Under the pieces are notes generated by a model, which had not been told where the DNA came from, did no database searches, and worked only from the letters and a program-made list of their open reading frames with translations. Below are positions 23,297 to 34,100 of a stretch of 64,000 bases of DNA, one piece after another. Position 1 is the stretch's first letter; each line of letters opens with the position of its first letter. A program made the position numbers and the translations under genes. Origin of the DNA: a virus; IMG/VR virus record IMGVR_UViG_3300043568_000079, positions 1 to 64,000 of that record. The stretch is one strand, 5' to 3'.

Positions 23297-25117
23297 TTAT
23301 GTCTTTATAATATAGTTCATTGTAACTGGTACAATGTTTGTAGTGGTAGTAGCATATCTCAAATCCGGAACACTAAAGCTACCACTTGCTCCACCAAATG
23401 TATAACCAATTACACCAAATAAATCTCCCTGTAACACGGTAGATGTAGACCCGCCATTGCATAAAATCCATGTAGGCTGACCGTCTGGCTTAACCGCTGA
23501 GGGAGGTGTTGAAGTTGGCCACGGAATAATCATCCCTGGCTGCATTACCATGTCGTAAACATCTGATAAGAAATCTGCCTTGCTGATTTGTCTTACACCT
23601 TGCTCTATAGTTGTAGATGTTGCGGTGTCAACTACTAACAACGTCTGAGTAGCAGTGGTCGATGTAACTGTTGACTGTGCTGTAATTAAAGCTGTGGTAG
23701 CAGTAGTATTAAGAGCTACATTACCTAATCCATTAAATGATACAGATCCGGTTGTTGCAAACTGTCCAATAACACTAAATTGTCGAGAAGCTTCTAATTG
23801 AACAGCCTGTGAAGCAACTCCGTATATTGTAAGTGTAGATCCAGTTGAACCAATTTGTGATGTATAAATTCTACGAAATGCTCTAGTTGGAGATCCTAAT
23901 TCATATGAATTGTTTTCTGCTGGTTGTAAAATAGTGCCGCTTCCGCCGGGCTGACCTATTGTAATTAGCCCAACCATTGAAGAAGTTGTTACTACAGTTA
24001 ATGTGTTTGCTTCTAAAGTTCTTCCAAACGACCCGCCACCGGAAACATCTAGAGCAGAATCGGTATTAGAAGTAATTGTTACATCATCTGAAAACTTACC
24101 GCTACCTGTAACATCTAATGTTTTGGTAGGAATAGGATTATTAACTCCCACAAATCCTGCAGACGTGAGCTTTAAATAAGACTTGTCAAAGAAACTATCA
24201 GAAATACCTATCTTCATTCCAGAAGAGCTAGTGTTAGCGTAGGTAACAAATGCCTCAGATGCAGTACTATATATTTTAATAGCTTTTGCAGTTGTATCTT
24301 TTTTAATTTGAATACCGCCAGATGACTCAACTACAAAGGTACCTGTATGAATCTGAGGTGCAAGTATAGATTTATTTCTTAATACATCAGATGCTTTAAC
24401 GGTTACACCCGAACTGAGATATAAAGATGCAGCACTTTCTGCTACTCCGTTGTATCTTGTAGGAATTCTGGAAGTTAAATTTGTTCCTGCCTTAATAACA
24501 GTAAAACCATCAATAACACTTCTAGGAGTAAATTCATTATAAGAGATAATTTCAACTACTTTGCCGTTTGCCCAGTTTAAAATAACAGGATACTCTACTT
24601 TATTAGCAACGGTACTAGTATTAGTTTCAATGACTCTAACTTCTGCTCCGGACTTTGAAGTACCAGATAAGCTACTAGGACCAACAAGAGTCCATCCATC
24701 GGCATCACGTATGTTTAATTGATTCGAAACCGTATCAACCCAGATGTCTCCAATTGTTACTCCAGAACTATAACTTAAACTAGGATCAGAATTTTGTTGA
24801 TAGATTCCGCTAGCAGCTGGCCATCGATTACTTGTAATGTCACCATTATTAACTCTTAAAACTTTTCTGTTAGGATTGCTAGTATCATACCATAGTTGTC
24901 CCTTAATTGAATTAATAGGAGGGTTAGGTCCTGCAAAATTTTCCAACAATTTTAAAAAATTTTGTGTAGTATCAAGACCGTAATTAGTATATCCTGGCCC
25001 GACTAGATCAAGACTGGTACTATAATTGTTCTTTCCAGGACCTAATGTTGTTCCTAATACCTGCACTGTGCCAGTGTTTGTAGGGTCTGAGAATCGAAGT
25101 GTATATGAATTAGCCAT
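23297..25117 (-). CDS. Tail fibre / receptor-binding protein with collar domain
   Basis: A 606-aa protein. The N-terminal module repeats the family pattern (YGLDTTQNFLKLLENFAG, then KGQLWYDTSNPNRKV). The middle is a long Ser/Thr/Val-rich beta region. The C-terminus is a phage tail-collar domain: GMIIPWPTS, then PTWILCNGGST, DLFGVIGYTFGGASGSF and SVPDLR. Collar domains form the tips of short fibres in T4 gp12-like proteins, so this is the best candidate here for host contact. It has a GGAG ribosome site upstream of the ATG. Confidence 0.78.
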   Translation of the reverse strand: MANSYTLRFSDPTNTGTVQVLGTTLGPGKNNYSTSLDLVGPGYTNYGLDTTQNFLKLLENFAGPNPPINSIKGQLWYDTSNPNRKVLRVNNGDITSNRWPAASGIYQQNSDPSLSYSSGVTIGDIWVDTVSNQLNIRDADGWTLVGPSSLSGTSKSGAEVRVIETNTSTVANKVEYPVILNWANGKVVEIISYNEFTPRSVIDGFTVIKAGTNLTSRIPTRYNGVAESAASLYLSSGVTVKASDVLRNKSILAPQIHTGTFVVESSGGIQIKKDTTAKAIKIYSTASEAFVTYANTSSSGMKIGISDSFFDKSYLKLTSAGFVGVNNPIPTKTLDVTGSGKFSDDVTITSNTDSALDVSGGGSFGRTLEANTLTVVTTSSMVGLITIGQPGGSGTILQPAENNSYELGSPTRAFRRIYTSQIGSTGSTLTIYGVASQAVQLEASRQFSVIGQFATTGSVSFNGLGNVALNTTATTALITAQSTVTSTTATQTLLVVDTATSTTIEQGVRQISKADFLSDVYDMVMQPGMIIPWPTSTPPSAVKPDGQPTWILCNGGSTSTVLQGDLFGVIGYTFGGASGSFSVPDLRYATTTTNIVPVTMNYIIKT

Positions 25118-25120
25118 GTT

Positions 25121-25750
25121 TTAAACTCCGGTGCTCAAACTTTGGATCCTAATTGTATAATCTACCTGAATCATCCTGTTTAATGATTTCTGAACAGGGT
25201 GGAAGATAACATGTGTTAATAACATTCCTGTATTCGGACCTTCTGGATTAAAGGATCTCAATCCTAATTCATCAAACACAAAATTAGATTCAGTGTTTGT
25301 TTCTGTATCAAATGCGGCTTGACCGCTCGGCTCACCAAAATCAAGCAAACAACTTACTAGCACGTCAGTATAAACTGTGCCAGCAATGTGTCTAGTTTCC
25401 ATAAAATTACGTGCAGGATCTAACGAGTATGAACTTTTCGAATCAACAGTTTTATAATAAGTTTGATTATATAGGCTAGCACTTGTTCCTACACTGTTAG
25501 GTGTAAGGTAAGTAATGATTCCTGTACTATCAACTCTGCTTCCTCCGTTGCCGAACACCATCTCGGCAATGGGTCCTTCGCCTTGATTTGCTATACTCTG
25601 TGCCAATGCTATGGAAAAATTCTCATAATGAATAGCGTTTCTTTTATTAATAAAGACTTCTTGAGAGATAGGATCGTAGATTTTAATATGACCCTGGATG
25701 CCTATTGCTCCAGCTTCATTCGGTAAATTGTTCATGTTTCTGTTATCCAT
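25121..25750 (-). CDS. Conserved T4-like virion structural protein
   Basis: A 209-aa protein with very regular blocks: IKIYDPISQEVFINKRNAIH, then MVFGNGGSRVDSTGIITYLT, FGEPSGQAAFDT, VFDELGLRSF and LLTHVIFHPVQKSLNRMIQV. I recall this as a widely conserved structural protein of marine T4-like phages, near the baseplate/fibre genes, with no T4 number. It likely has a beta-sandwich fold. A late-type ATAAATAT box lies within 5 nt of the ATG; there is no convincing ribosome site. Confidence 0.7.
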   Translation of the reverse strand: MDNRNMNNLPNEAGAIGIQGHIKIYDPISQEVFINKRNAIHYENFSIALAQSIANQGEGPIAEMVFGNGGSRVDSTGIITYLTPNSVGTSASLYNQTYYKTVDSKSSYSLDPARNFMETRHIAGTVYTDVLVSCLLDFGEPSGQAAFDTETNTESNFVFDELGLRSFNPEGPNTGMLLTHVIFHPVQKSLNRMIQVDYTIRIQSLSTGV

Positions 25751-25754
25751 AATG

Positions 25755-25762
25755 ATATTTAT
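25755..25762 (-). promoter_or_regulatory. Late-type promoter box (ATAAATAT) abutting a start codon
   Basis: On the - strand GATAAATATCATT is followed directly by the ATG at 25750. If the box spans -13 to -6 as in T4, transcription would begin at the A of the ATG, giving a leaderless message. Confidence 0.45.
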
Positions 25763-25782
25763 CCATCTAAATTATAAGCGGT

Positions 25783-27450
25783 TTATCTTCCGTATCGGTA
25801 GATTTTAGTTCTAGGCCATATGTGCCCTGTACTAGATCGATTACCTTGATTAACTTTGGGACCAACCATACCTTGATCTAGGCGTTCTTTATTGTAGTAT
25901 AGGAATCTATTTGTAGACCCTTGCAAGTCTGTATAGTCACCTATACCGCCTGTAGTAGCAGTAATTTGCCCTATTTTAGCTTTATTTCTAATGTAATCCC
26001 TAGCCTGTGATTGTTTCATAGTAGGCCATTGCTCTGCAAGACAGGCTAGAACTCCAGCAACTTGTGGGCTAGACATACTGGTTCCAGATTTTTTAGTCAC
26101 TCTATACGCAGAGTTTCTACTATCTCCAGTTGTAACTTCAGTAGTTGAGTTTACTCCGCCAATAATCCAACTTCCCGGAGCATACAGATCTACCCTAGGT
26201 CCGCAATTACTGTAAATCATTTTTGTTTCAGCTGTATTTGCGTCTACACCTCCTACACAAATTGATCCGGTTGCTGCTCCTAATGGGCCTCTGTTATAGT
26301 AATAAGTAAACACATCACCCTGAACAATGTAATTATTATAGTCATCACCAGTGTCAACTGTGAAGTTAGAAATTTTTGTATAATCGTTTCCTGCGGCTCC
26401 GACAACGATAATCCCTTCGTTCATCGCATCTATTAAATCTTCCTCGTATGCAACGCTTCTTATTGGAAATGCTACGTTTCCTGCACTTATAACCAATCCA
26501 TAATTGGTTAATTCTGATTCTGTAAAAGGACCACTAAACTCTGTGCCTTGAAATCTAACAATAGTAATTTCAGAAATAGGCACTTCAATAGATACTCCAT
26601 AACTGTGATTAGTAACCGTAGGATTACGTCTACCTGTGGCAGGATTAATAGGCTTAGTTCTATGCCACTCTCTGATATAATCTATTGTCCGTGCCCCTGT
26701 ATTAGATGGATTTGTTGAATACGGACTTATATTATAAATGTTTGCATCTCTTGCCCATCCGTAGGTGTTACCACATGCTGTAGAAGCAACATGTGTTCCG
26801 TGATCACCGTCTACTGTTCTGTCAGATATTCCGTCAAGATTGTTATCTGGGTATGAAGGATCGATATATGGAGTATAAGCATATGTGCCGGCTGAGGTTC
26901 CTAAAACAGCCGGATTATGTTGTAGCCAGTTATATTGCACTACTCTAGTCCCACCCGTGCCGTCTGCATTAACTGCAAACTCGGGATGTAGGGGATTAAA
27001 ATGCCCGTCTACTATAACCACATCAACATATTTTCCGCTTGAAGTTGTATTAACTGTTCCGGATACACTAGTAGTTCCGTTTATTCCCCATCCACTTCTT
27101 TGTACTCCCTCAACAGATCGTAATATTCCCCAGTTTCTATGAGACGAACTGTAAGAATTAGACTTGTTCCATAGCGTACTAGTTTGTGTCCAAAATGGTT
27201 TAAACTTTAAACCTTGTTCCTCGAGAGTTAATTCAACATGTAATACTCTGGGATCGTTTTTAATAAGCTCAACTTCAGATGCATATAACTTATAGTGAGT
27301 ATTCCTACTAGTCGGTCTTCTATCTTTTATTGGAATAGGACGGTGAGGAATAAATTTTGCGCCGCCAGAAGTCTCCATATCATCATAGAAAGATTCAAGA
27401 TCTTCTTTATTTTTTAAAGTTATAATGTACTCTCTAGCGTTAGAACTCAT
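25783..27450 (-). CDS. Subtilisin-family (S8) serine protease in the tail operon
   Basis: A 555-aa protein. The catalytic triad is complete: Asp in VVIVDGHFNPLHPEF (near residue 148), His in DGDHGTHVAS (near 215), Ser in SGTSMSSPQVAG (near 457). Residues 1-75 (REYIITLKNKEDLESFYDD, ending VELIKNDPRVLHVEL) resemble an I9-type propeptide, so the protein may mature itself. No signal peptide is seen, which fits action inside the assembling virion or release on infection. T4 itself lacks a tail subtilase; possible roles are fibre or giant-protein processing, or digestion of host surface proteins. It is cotranscribed with its virion neighbours. Confidence 0.85.
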   Translation of the reverse strand: MSSNAREYIITLKNKEDLESFYDDMETSGGAKFIPHRPIPIKDRRPTSRNTHYKLYASEVELIKNDPRVLHVELTLEEQGLKFKPFWTQTSTLWNKSNSYSSSHRNWGILRSVEGVQRSGWGINGTTSVSGTVNTTSSGKYVDVVIVDGHFNPLHPEFAVNADGTGGTRVVQYNWLQHNPAVLGTSAGTYAYTPYIDPSYPDNNLDGISDRTVDGDHGTHVASTACGNTYGWARDANIYNISPYSTNPSNTGARTIDYIREWHRTKPINPATGRRNPTVTNHSYGVSIEVPISEITIVRFQGTEFSGPFTESELTNYGLVISAGNVAFPIRSVAYEEDLIDAMNEGIIVVGAAGNDYTKISNFTVDTGDDYNNYIVQGDVFTYYYNRGPLGAATGSICVGGVDANTAETKMIYSNCGPRVDLYAPGSWIIGGVNSTTEVTTGDSRNSAYRVTKKSGTSMSSPQVAGVLACLAEQWPTMKQSQARDYIRNKAKIGQITATTGGIGDYTDLQGSTNRFLYYNKERLDQGMVGPKVNQGNRSSTGHIWPRTKIYRYGR

Positions 27451-27451
27451 A

Positions 27452-28168
27452 TTAAGACTCCAATTGTAATAAAGTTAATGTAACATCGATTGCTCTGGAT
27501 ACTGTGTCTTTATTTGTTACAGCTAGATAAACCGTAGTAGTTGTAGCCACATCATTATTAAACCCTATAACTCCAGGAGTTATTAATTGAGTTAAAGAGG
27601 ATGCAGTTGTAATAACTTCCGCAATAACTCCGCTGCCTGGCAACGGATCATTGCCTTCAGTCCTTGCTGCATCATTGGTTCTACTTGTACTGTCTGAGTA
27701 AATTCGAACCCATGCAGCATGAGAAGTTTGTACCTTTGACAACATATAAGTTTTAAAACCAGTTGCTTCTGCATTTCCACTAGCATTAGCAGCAAGAGCT
27801 GCCGTTGTTCCTGTGGTCAATACTCTTGAAGATAGGCCAACTCCGCCACCACCTGACACAGTTCCCCACCCGTAATTATAGTTTTGGTCTGAAAGTTTAA
27901 TCAGTGCCTGCCCAATAGATCCACCATCTGGTAGACCCGGTCCAGTTGGTCCAGTTGGGCCTGGGACCACACTCGAACCTGCTGGTCCAGTCGGTCCTTT
28001 AGGACCCGCAGGCCCTGTGGGACCAGTAAATTCGGCGGCACCTATTTCTGTAACAACTTGATCAACTAAGTCAGTGTAACGGATTCTTCTCGGTAGTATC
28101 TCATCAACTATTACAAAACTTGTAACAGTTGTACCTGAAGTTATAAATGGTAATTGATTAATTTTCAT
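27452..28168 (-). CDS. Collagen-like virion protein
   Basis: A 238-aa protein. Residues 45-80 contain Gly-X-Y triplets (GPTGPAGPKGPTGPAG, then PGPTGPTGPG) that would form a short trimeric collagen-like rod. N-terminal to this is a small domain (MKINQLPFITSGTTVTSFVI) and C-terminal a Thr/Ala-rich beta domain. Short collagen rods are common in phage fibres and appendages. It lies between the protease and the giant protein, suggesting an attached fibre or spacer. Triplets are few, so trimerisation should be checked. Confidence 0.75.
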   Translation of the reverse strand: MKINQLPFITSGTTVTSFVIVDEILPRRIRYTDLVDQVVTEIGAAEFTGPTGPAGPKGPTGPAGSSVVPGPTGPTGPGLPDGGSIGQALIKLSDQNYNYGWGTVSGGGGVGLSSRVLTTGTTAALAANASGNAEATGFKTYMLSKVQTSHAAWVRIYSDSTSRTNDAARTEGNDPLPGSGVIAEVITTASSLTQLITPGVIGFNNDVATTTTVYLAVTNKDTVSRAIDVTLTLLQLES

Positions 28169-28171
28169 CTT

Positions 28172-31100
28172 TTAATATCCCTCTATCGGATTGTTATTGT
28201 CGTCTGTCAATTCAAAATTATTATTGTCTGTTAGAGTAGGATCTCCACCATAATAATAATAATCAGGTAATTCTGTTGTTTTCTGTTGTATAAACATAGC
28301 CTGCGGTGTTACAGCAGTCAATAACGAAGATTTAATTACCCACTCATTAGCAGATACTTCTTCAATCGGTTGCCAGAACTGACCAGTTCTTTGTTCAATT
28401 TCTAATCTCACTCCGGAAACAAATCCCTCAATATTTAATTTTAATTCATGATTGTTAGTCAACGAATTATAAACTACAGTAAATTCAGAATCCAGTGTTA
28501 CTAAACTTGTTGAAGTCGTATCATAGGCTCTTCTAGAATCATGTACCAAGGTACTTGTTTTGCGAAGTGTCCTTCCACCGTACTTAATAGTTACCTGATT
28601 AGTTGCATCAGTCGATGTAGAAAGAGTAATTCCGTCACACACAAACTGGTATGGGCCCACGTCAGTGGAATAACTGGAAGTGCTAATAACAAATGTGTAT
28701 GTGTTGAACGAGTTAGTTACAGTACTTAATACTCGAGCATTTGTTGTGCTGGTAGTAATATGATATTGCTTCTTAATTACATCACTGTAGGGAACTTGTT
28801 GTTGTGTACTTTGATCCATTAGTTTAGTTCCAACTTCAGAAAACAATGCGGGTGCTGTGCCGTGAGTGCTTCTTCGTAAATTGCTTAATGTATTACTGGC
28901 TTTTTCAAAGAACTCAATACGTTCGCTGTCAACAAATACTACTCCTGGAATATTTCTAATAGGATTAGGAGGAATCAATCTGCTAGAATCTTCAACGTGA
29001 ATTTCAGTATCAGTGAGCGTTAACTCTTTAGTTAAACGTGTACTGTAAAAATCTGATAATCGAGTATATGATGTTCTATCAAAAATATCTTTAAAAATTC
29101 TATAACCTAAAGTAACGTTATTTCTTAATGGTGAATTAATAGAGGTAATCATAATGTCGTTTGACGTATTGACAAATATCCATTCACTAAGTTGAATAGT
29201 TCGTTGATCTGGAAGAAGTCCAAAGTCATATCCAGGTATTAACGGTGCTCCGTCTACATAGACCCAGACATACTCTGCACTAATAACAGGTAAGCTAAGA
29301 GTAAATCTACGCATAGAATTACCCGAGAAACGTTCTGTTCTAATCAACATGCCATCATGGTCTGTAAACGTAGTTACTTTTACAGATCCGGATGTAAGAG
29401 GAGTTGATAAAATAACCGTGTTACCAGACACTATATAATCATAATCAATAAGGCTTTCGATTGCAATTGCATCACCGTTTACAAGTAATCCGGTAGGGAA
29501 AGTAATTGTACTGTTACTTACGGATAGCGTATAATCAAAGCCCGATCTTAGTAAGAAGCCATTTAAGTAAACATGCACTGTTTCAATAGAATATGTACCT
29601 GATGGTCTAGGCTTATTGTCAATATTGAATGTAAGTTGAGTTCCATCAAATTTATAATAAGTCACATCAGGAGGAGAAAGTCTTCTTCTGCCTGCTCCAG
29701 CCAATGCTTCATATTCTACTAATACTTGAGCACTAATCGGTTCTATATTAGCAATAGGCTTTGTTAAATTCAACACAGTAGTAGTTGTAGTAATGTTGAA
29801 ATATTCTGTCCAAACTCCGTTAAACTCAGGATAGTTAGTTTCAAAAAACCATGCTTGAATCACGTTAGTACCAGCAGGAATATTGTAAACTGTAACTGCC
29901 GCTCTATTATTTTCAATACCAGTAGGAGATACCATATAACCATATGATGAAGTTGATAGTGTTTCAAAAATTTGAGTACCATTAACTGTTACATAAACAG
30001 AACGAACATCGTCTATACTAGCTAAACTAGGAATTAATACAGATGATTGATCACTAACTGATACTAGGTTACTATCTAAAAGATAATCGCCTCCCATGGT
30101 CATTAATGTATAACCTGCTCTACCAGTTGTTGTCTGAGGAGCAATGTACAAAGTTCGATCATAGATAAAGAACTGATTTCTTGCTGTAAAGTTATACGGT
30201 TCTTTATTAGGATCAAAACTTCCTTGTCCTGCATACTGCCAGTTTCCGCCCTCCGAAGTACTATAGAATACATGACTGGTATTGTTTTGTATAGAAGTAT
30301 ACGGCACCTGAACGGCATTAGCGCCATTTTGATTAGAAATACCTGTTATAAATCCGCCATTTGGAACAGAAGATGAAGCGTTTAAAGGATCATACTCGCG
30401 CCATGTGTTTTCATAAATCATTTCTACATACTGATTCACTCCATCAGAATATAATCCGAGTTCATACTGGTACGCAGGTAACACTCCAGGTTCATCTCTT
30501 TTCTGGTAATGACTACCTTGAAAGCGCAATCTCCAGTAATTAAATTGAGTAGTTGTTCCTGAAATCGTACCGGTATCGAACCATAGCCCAGGAAGTTGTC
30601 CGTTTTCTAATAGTTGTCCGCTTTCTCCTATTGCCTGCCATAAGTCGCAGAACATCACCATAATTGATGGATTTTCAAGAGCGTCGATATTTAAAGGCGT
30701 GTACTCAGTATCTCCTCCGCCAAACGTTACATAACCATTTGTGCCAACGTACACTTCAGTGTACACTGTACCAAACATGTTCCAATTAAACCCTAGCGAA
30801 TAGGGTCCAGTAAATTCATCGTCACCGGCAGAGGCTCCGATAGGTGCCCCAGAAACGCCGATTGGCGTAGCAAGAGAAGAGCTAAAATAAGGACCTATTG
30901 TACCAGGATCAGGTGGAGTATCTAATCTATCAAAAATTAATCCTTTATATTCTACCTGAACACCTACGGATTCTGTAACAGGATGTGGCAATGTAGTAAC
31001 AGAAACTCTACCGCTGACTACAGGAACAGCGCCTGAAATTACTAGAGGAGATGAGTTATTTTCTTGTGTATAGACATTAATACTAACACTATCAAATGTC

Positions 31101-34100
31101 TGTCCTTTAACATGCTCTTCGGGAGCATACCCTAATTGAGCATTTAAGAAGCCGCTGCCATTGACTGTTAAGTCTGTAGGATTTACTCCTAGTGCTCCAA
31201 CAAAGTTGCCAGCACTGTCCCAGGATCCTGCTGTAAGTTCTGTGTCAACTCCGTTAACATTAAAATTATCTTTCCAAAATTCTAATTTTGGATATCCGTA
31301 AATATCAACATCAATATGATGACCACTTAGGCCTAGCCCACGAATAGTAAGAGCAAGTGTTCCGCTAGAAGTAGCAGTTGTTTCAACATATTCAGCCAAT
31401 GAACTTGTTTGCAACGGCAAAGTAGAATAATCTAAGTAAACAGATGATGTTGAAACATCTTGAATAGAAATTAAAGTATCATAATAAACTGTTGTAGTGT
31501 TTATGATATCATCAGCAAAAGAATATATCTTATAAGTTGATGTAACTTCGTAGTCTCTTAACATTGATGGAATACGAACTGTTGTGCCTGCTGGAGCAGA
31601 ACGCACAGTCGATGTCGACAACACACTAGACCAGTGTGTGCCCGTTCCGATTGCAGTAAATCTATCTGTACCAACTCCAGTTACTTGATATCTACCGTCG
31701 AAGCCAGTAAGTGTTCCGCCTTCGCCTCCATTAATTCCCCAAATTTCTGCGTAGTCTCCTACTCTAATATCGCCGCCGAAATCTTCAACTGTGTAGAATA
31801 CTAAAGTTCCTCTGGTAGTTAGGCTGTCAGACCAAACACGTTTAATTTGAAATTCATAATTACTAACTTCAATCGAGTTGGCGCCAGTGTTAACAGAAAC
31901 AACTACAGTATCTGTCCTTAGATAATTTAAGGCAGTGTTCGTTAAGATAATTTTCTGCCCTGGAGAAATTCCTTCAGTGGTACTTAATACTAGTGTACCT
32001 GTATTGTAAAGCGCATCTGCTACTAATTTTGCAGAAGCATAGTAATCAGTTAAGTCAGACCATGCAGAATTGTTGTCGTATGCTCCGTGGCCCCAAGGTG
32101 GAGAATAATCAAATCTTAAACCTTGCAGTTGAGTCTCACCAAATTCTGCACCAGACATTAATAGAGGCAATTCTAGTCCAGGCATGCTGTCTGTAGGTTC
32201 GTAATAATTATGAATTCTATCAACTGCTGTATAAAGGTTGATATTTTTATTATATGTAATTTTAAATATCTGTCCTTCACCAGGAACATAGTTTAAAAAT
32301 ACAAACCTAGAATATTTCTTAGTGTAATTATTATATGTTTCTGTATAATATTCAATAGTATAGTCAGTAGCAAGCACCAACTTACCATCTACTAATGGAG
32401 TAATATTAGACTTGTTAGGTTCAGCTAACCAGCTAAGTACAAACTTATTTGCATCTCCTGAACAGACGAACGTTTCAGTTACTGTAGTATCACCTAATTC
32501 GTAGCCTGTACCAACTCTGTCAAATTTAATACCAACAGTGTTTTTTCTAATTGTGTCATTACCCATTACAACTGATACAGTTGCAGTTGATGTCACGTAC
32601 TGGCCGCCGCCAGTAATTGTAACTAGAGGAGGAGTAACATATCCAGAACCAGGATGAGTAACTAGAACTTTATATAGTTCACCGTTTCTAATATAGGCTT
32701 CTGCTTTAGCGCCGGCGCCGCTATCTCCTAGAGCAGTAGTAATTTGGACGTTAGGTCGTTGAGTGTACCCTGCACCTTTATTTCCAACTTCAATAGATTT
32801 AACATAATATTTGTAGTTGTCATTCCAAGACTTTCTAGGATACTCATCTAGCAATGTATTACCTAACTGCACAACTTCAAACTTTCCAGTAGAAGAGTTA
32901 TAATAAGAAGGCAAATCAAAATCTGTCAAATATACAGATCCTTGGTCAACGTTATTATTATAGATAGATGTGTAAGATCTAATCTTTGTTCTATAAGGTT
33001 TTACTTCTTTAATATAATCTTCAAAGTATTGTTCATTTTCCAATTGATAAACAGATCTTTGATCTAAACTGCCTATGTTGTTTTTGACATTAATGAAAGA
33101 AGTTTTAAATGCCCAATCGAGCAACTTCTGTTCAGTTAGTGCATATTTGACTGCCTTAAAGAATAATAGATTCCAGTTGATTTTTAAATCTCTAACAAAG
33201 ATATCGTCTTTAAGTGCTGTTAAAATATAGAATAGCTCTAGATCAGGAATTTGATCATACAGAGTTTCCTCTAATGTTGCAACATCATAGGCATAGTTAC
33301 TGTCCGAGTAGTTCCAAATAGTGTCCAGAATTTGAACAGTTCCATTTTGTCTATAAATGATATCGTAAGACGTTGAAAAATCACCTATTTCAGTGTCGGT
33401 TAACTTTTCTAAAATAATGTAATTACCATCTCCGGCATTTTTAATTTTTACGTAATCACCAGGTACTGTGTCATTTAGTGTTGCTACTTCATATGTATCA
33501 TTAACAACATATTTGTAATCTTTAAATCCGTCATAAGTAGACTTTACCCAATCAGCATATTTCCAGTACAATGGAGTATTATATGTTTGAGTTTTAATTC
33601 TTAACCATGTTTTGTACAAATAGTCGTAGATATGTTTTGTCCAGCGATTTCCGTATTCAGTGTTAACCTGTACAATCACTGTATGTGGTCTGACTACTAC
33701 TACAGGACTTTCTTCAACGTAATTTGATCCAGGTGCAGTAACAACAGCATTAATTACTCGACCATTTACATCAATTTCTGTTTCAATAACTGCACCGATA
33801 CCTGTTGTAGCGTTAACATTAACTTTTGGAGGTAATGCATATCCGAAGCCAGGATCTGTAACTACTGCACTAATTACTTTGCCGTTCAAAGTGAAACATT
33901 CAATGTATGCTTGTTTAAAAGTTGATGTATCGACCTCAGTTAACTCTTCTAGATCTTCAACAATTAAATCATACTCCCTATCTAATGCATCTGGAATTTC
34001 TTCCTTACGTTCTAAATTAGAAAAAGAATAATTACCTGTAATTCTACTGTCAATTAATACAGAATTAGCAAACTCAACAATATTTCTTAATGCTTGCAGT

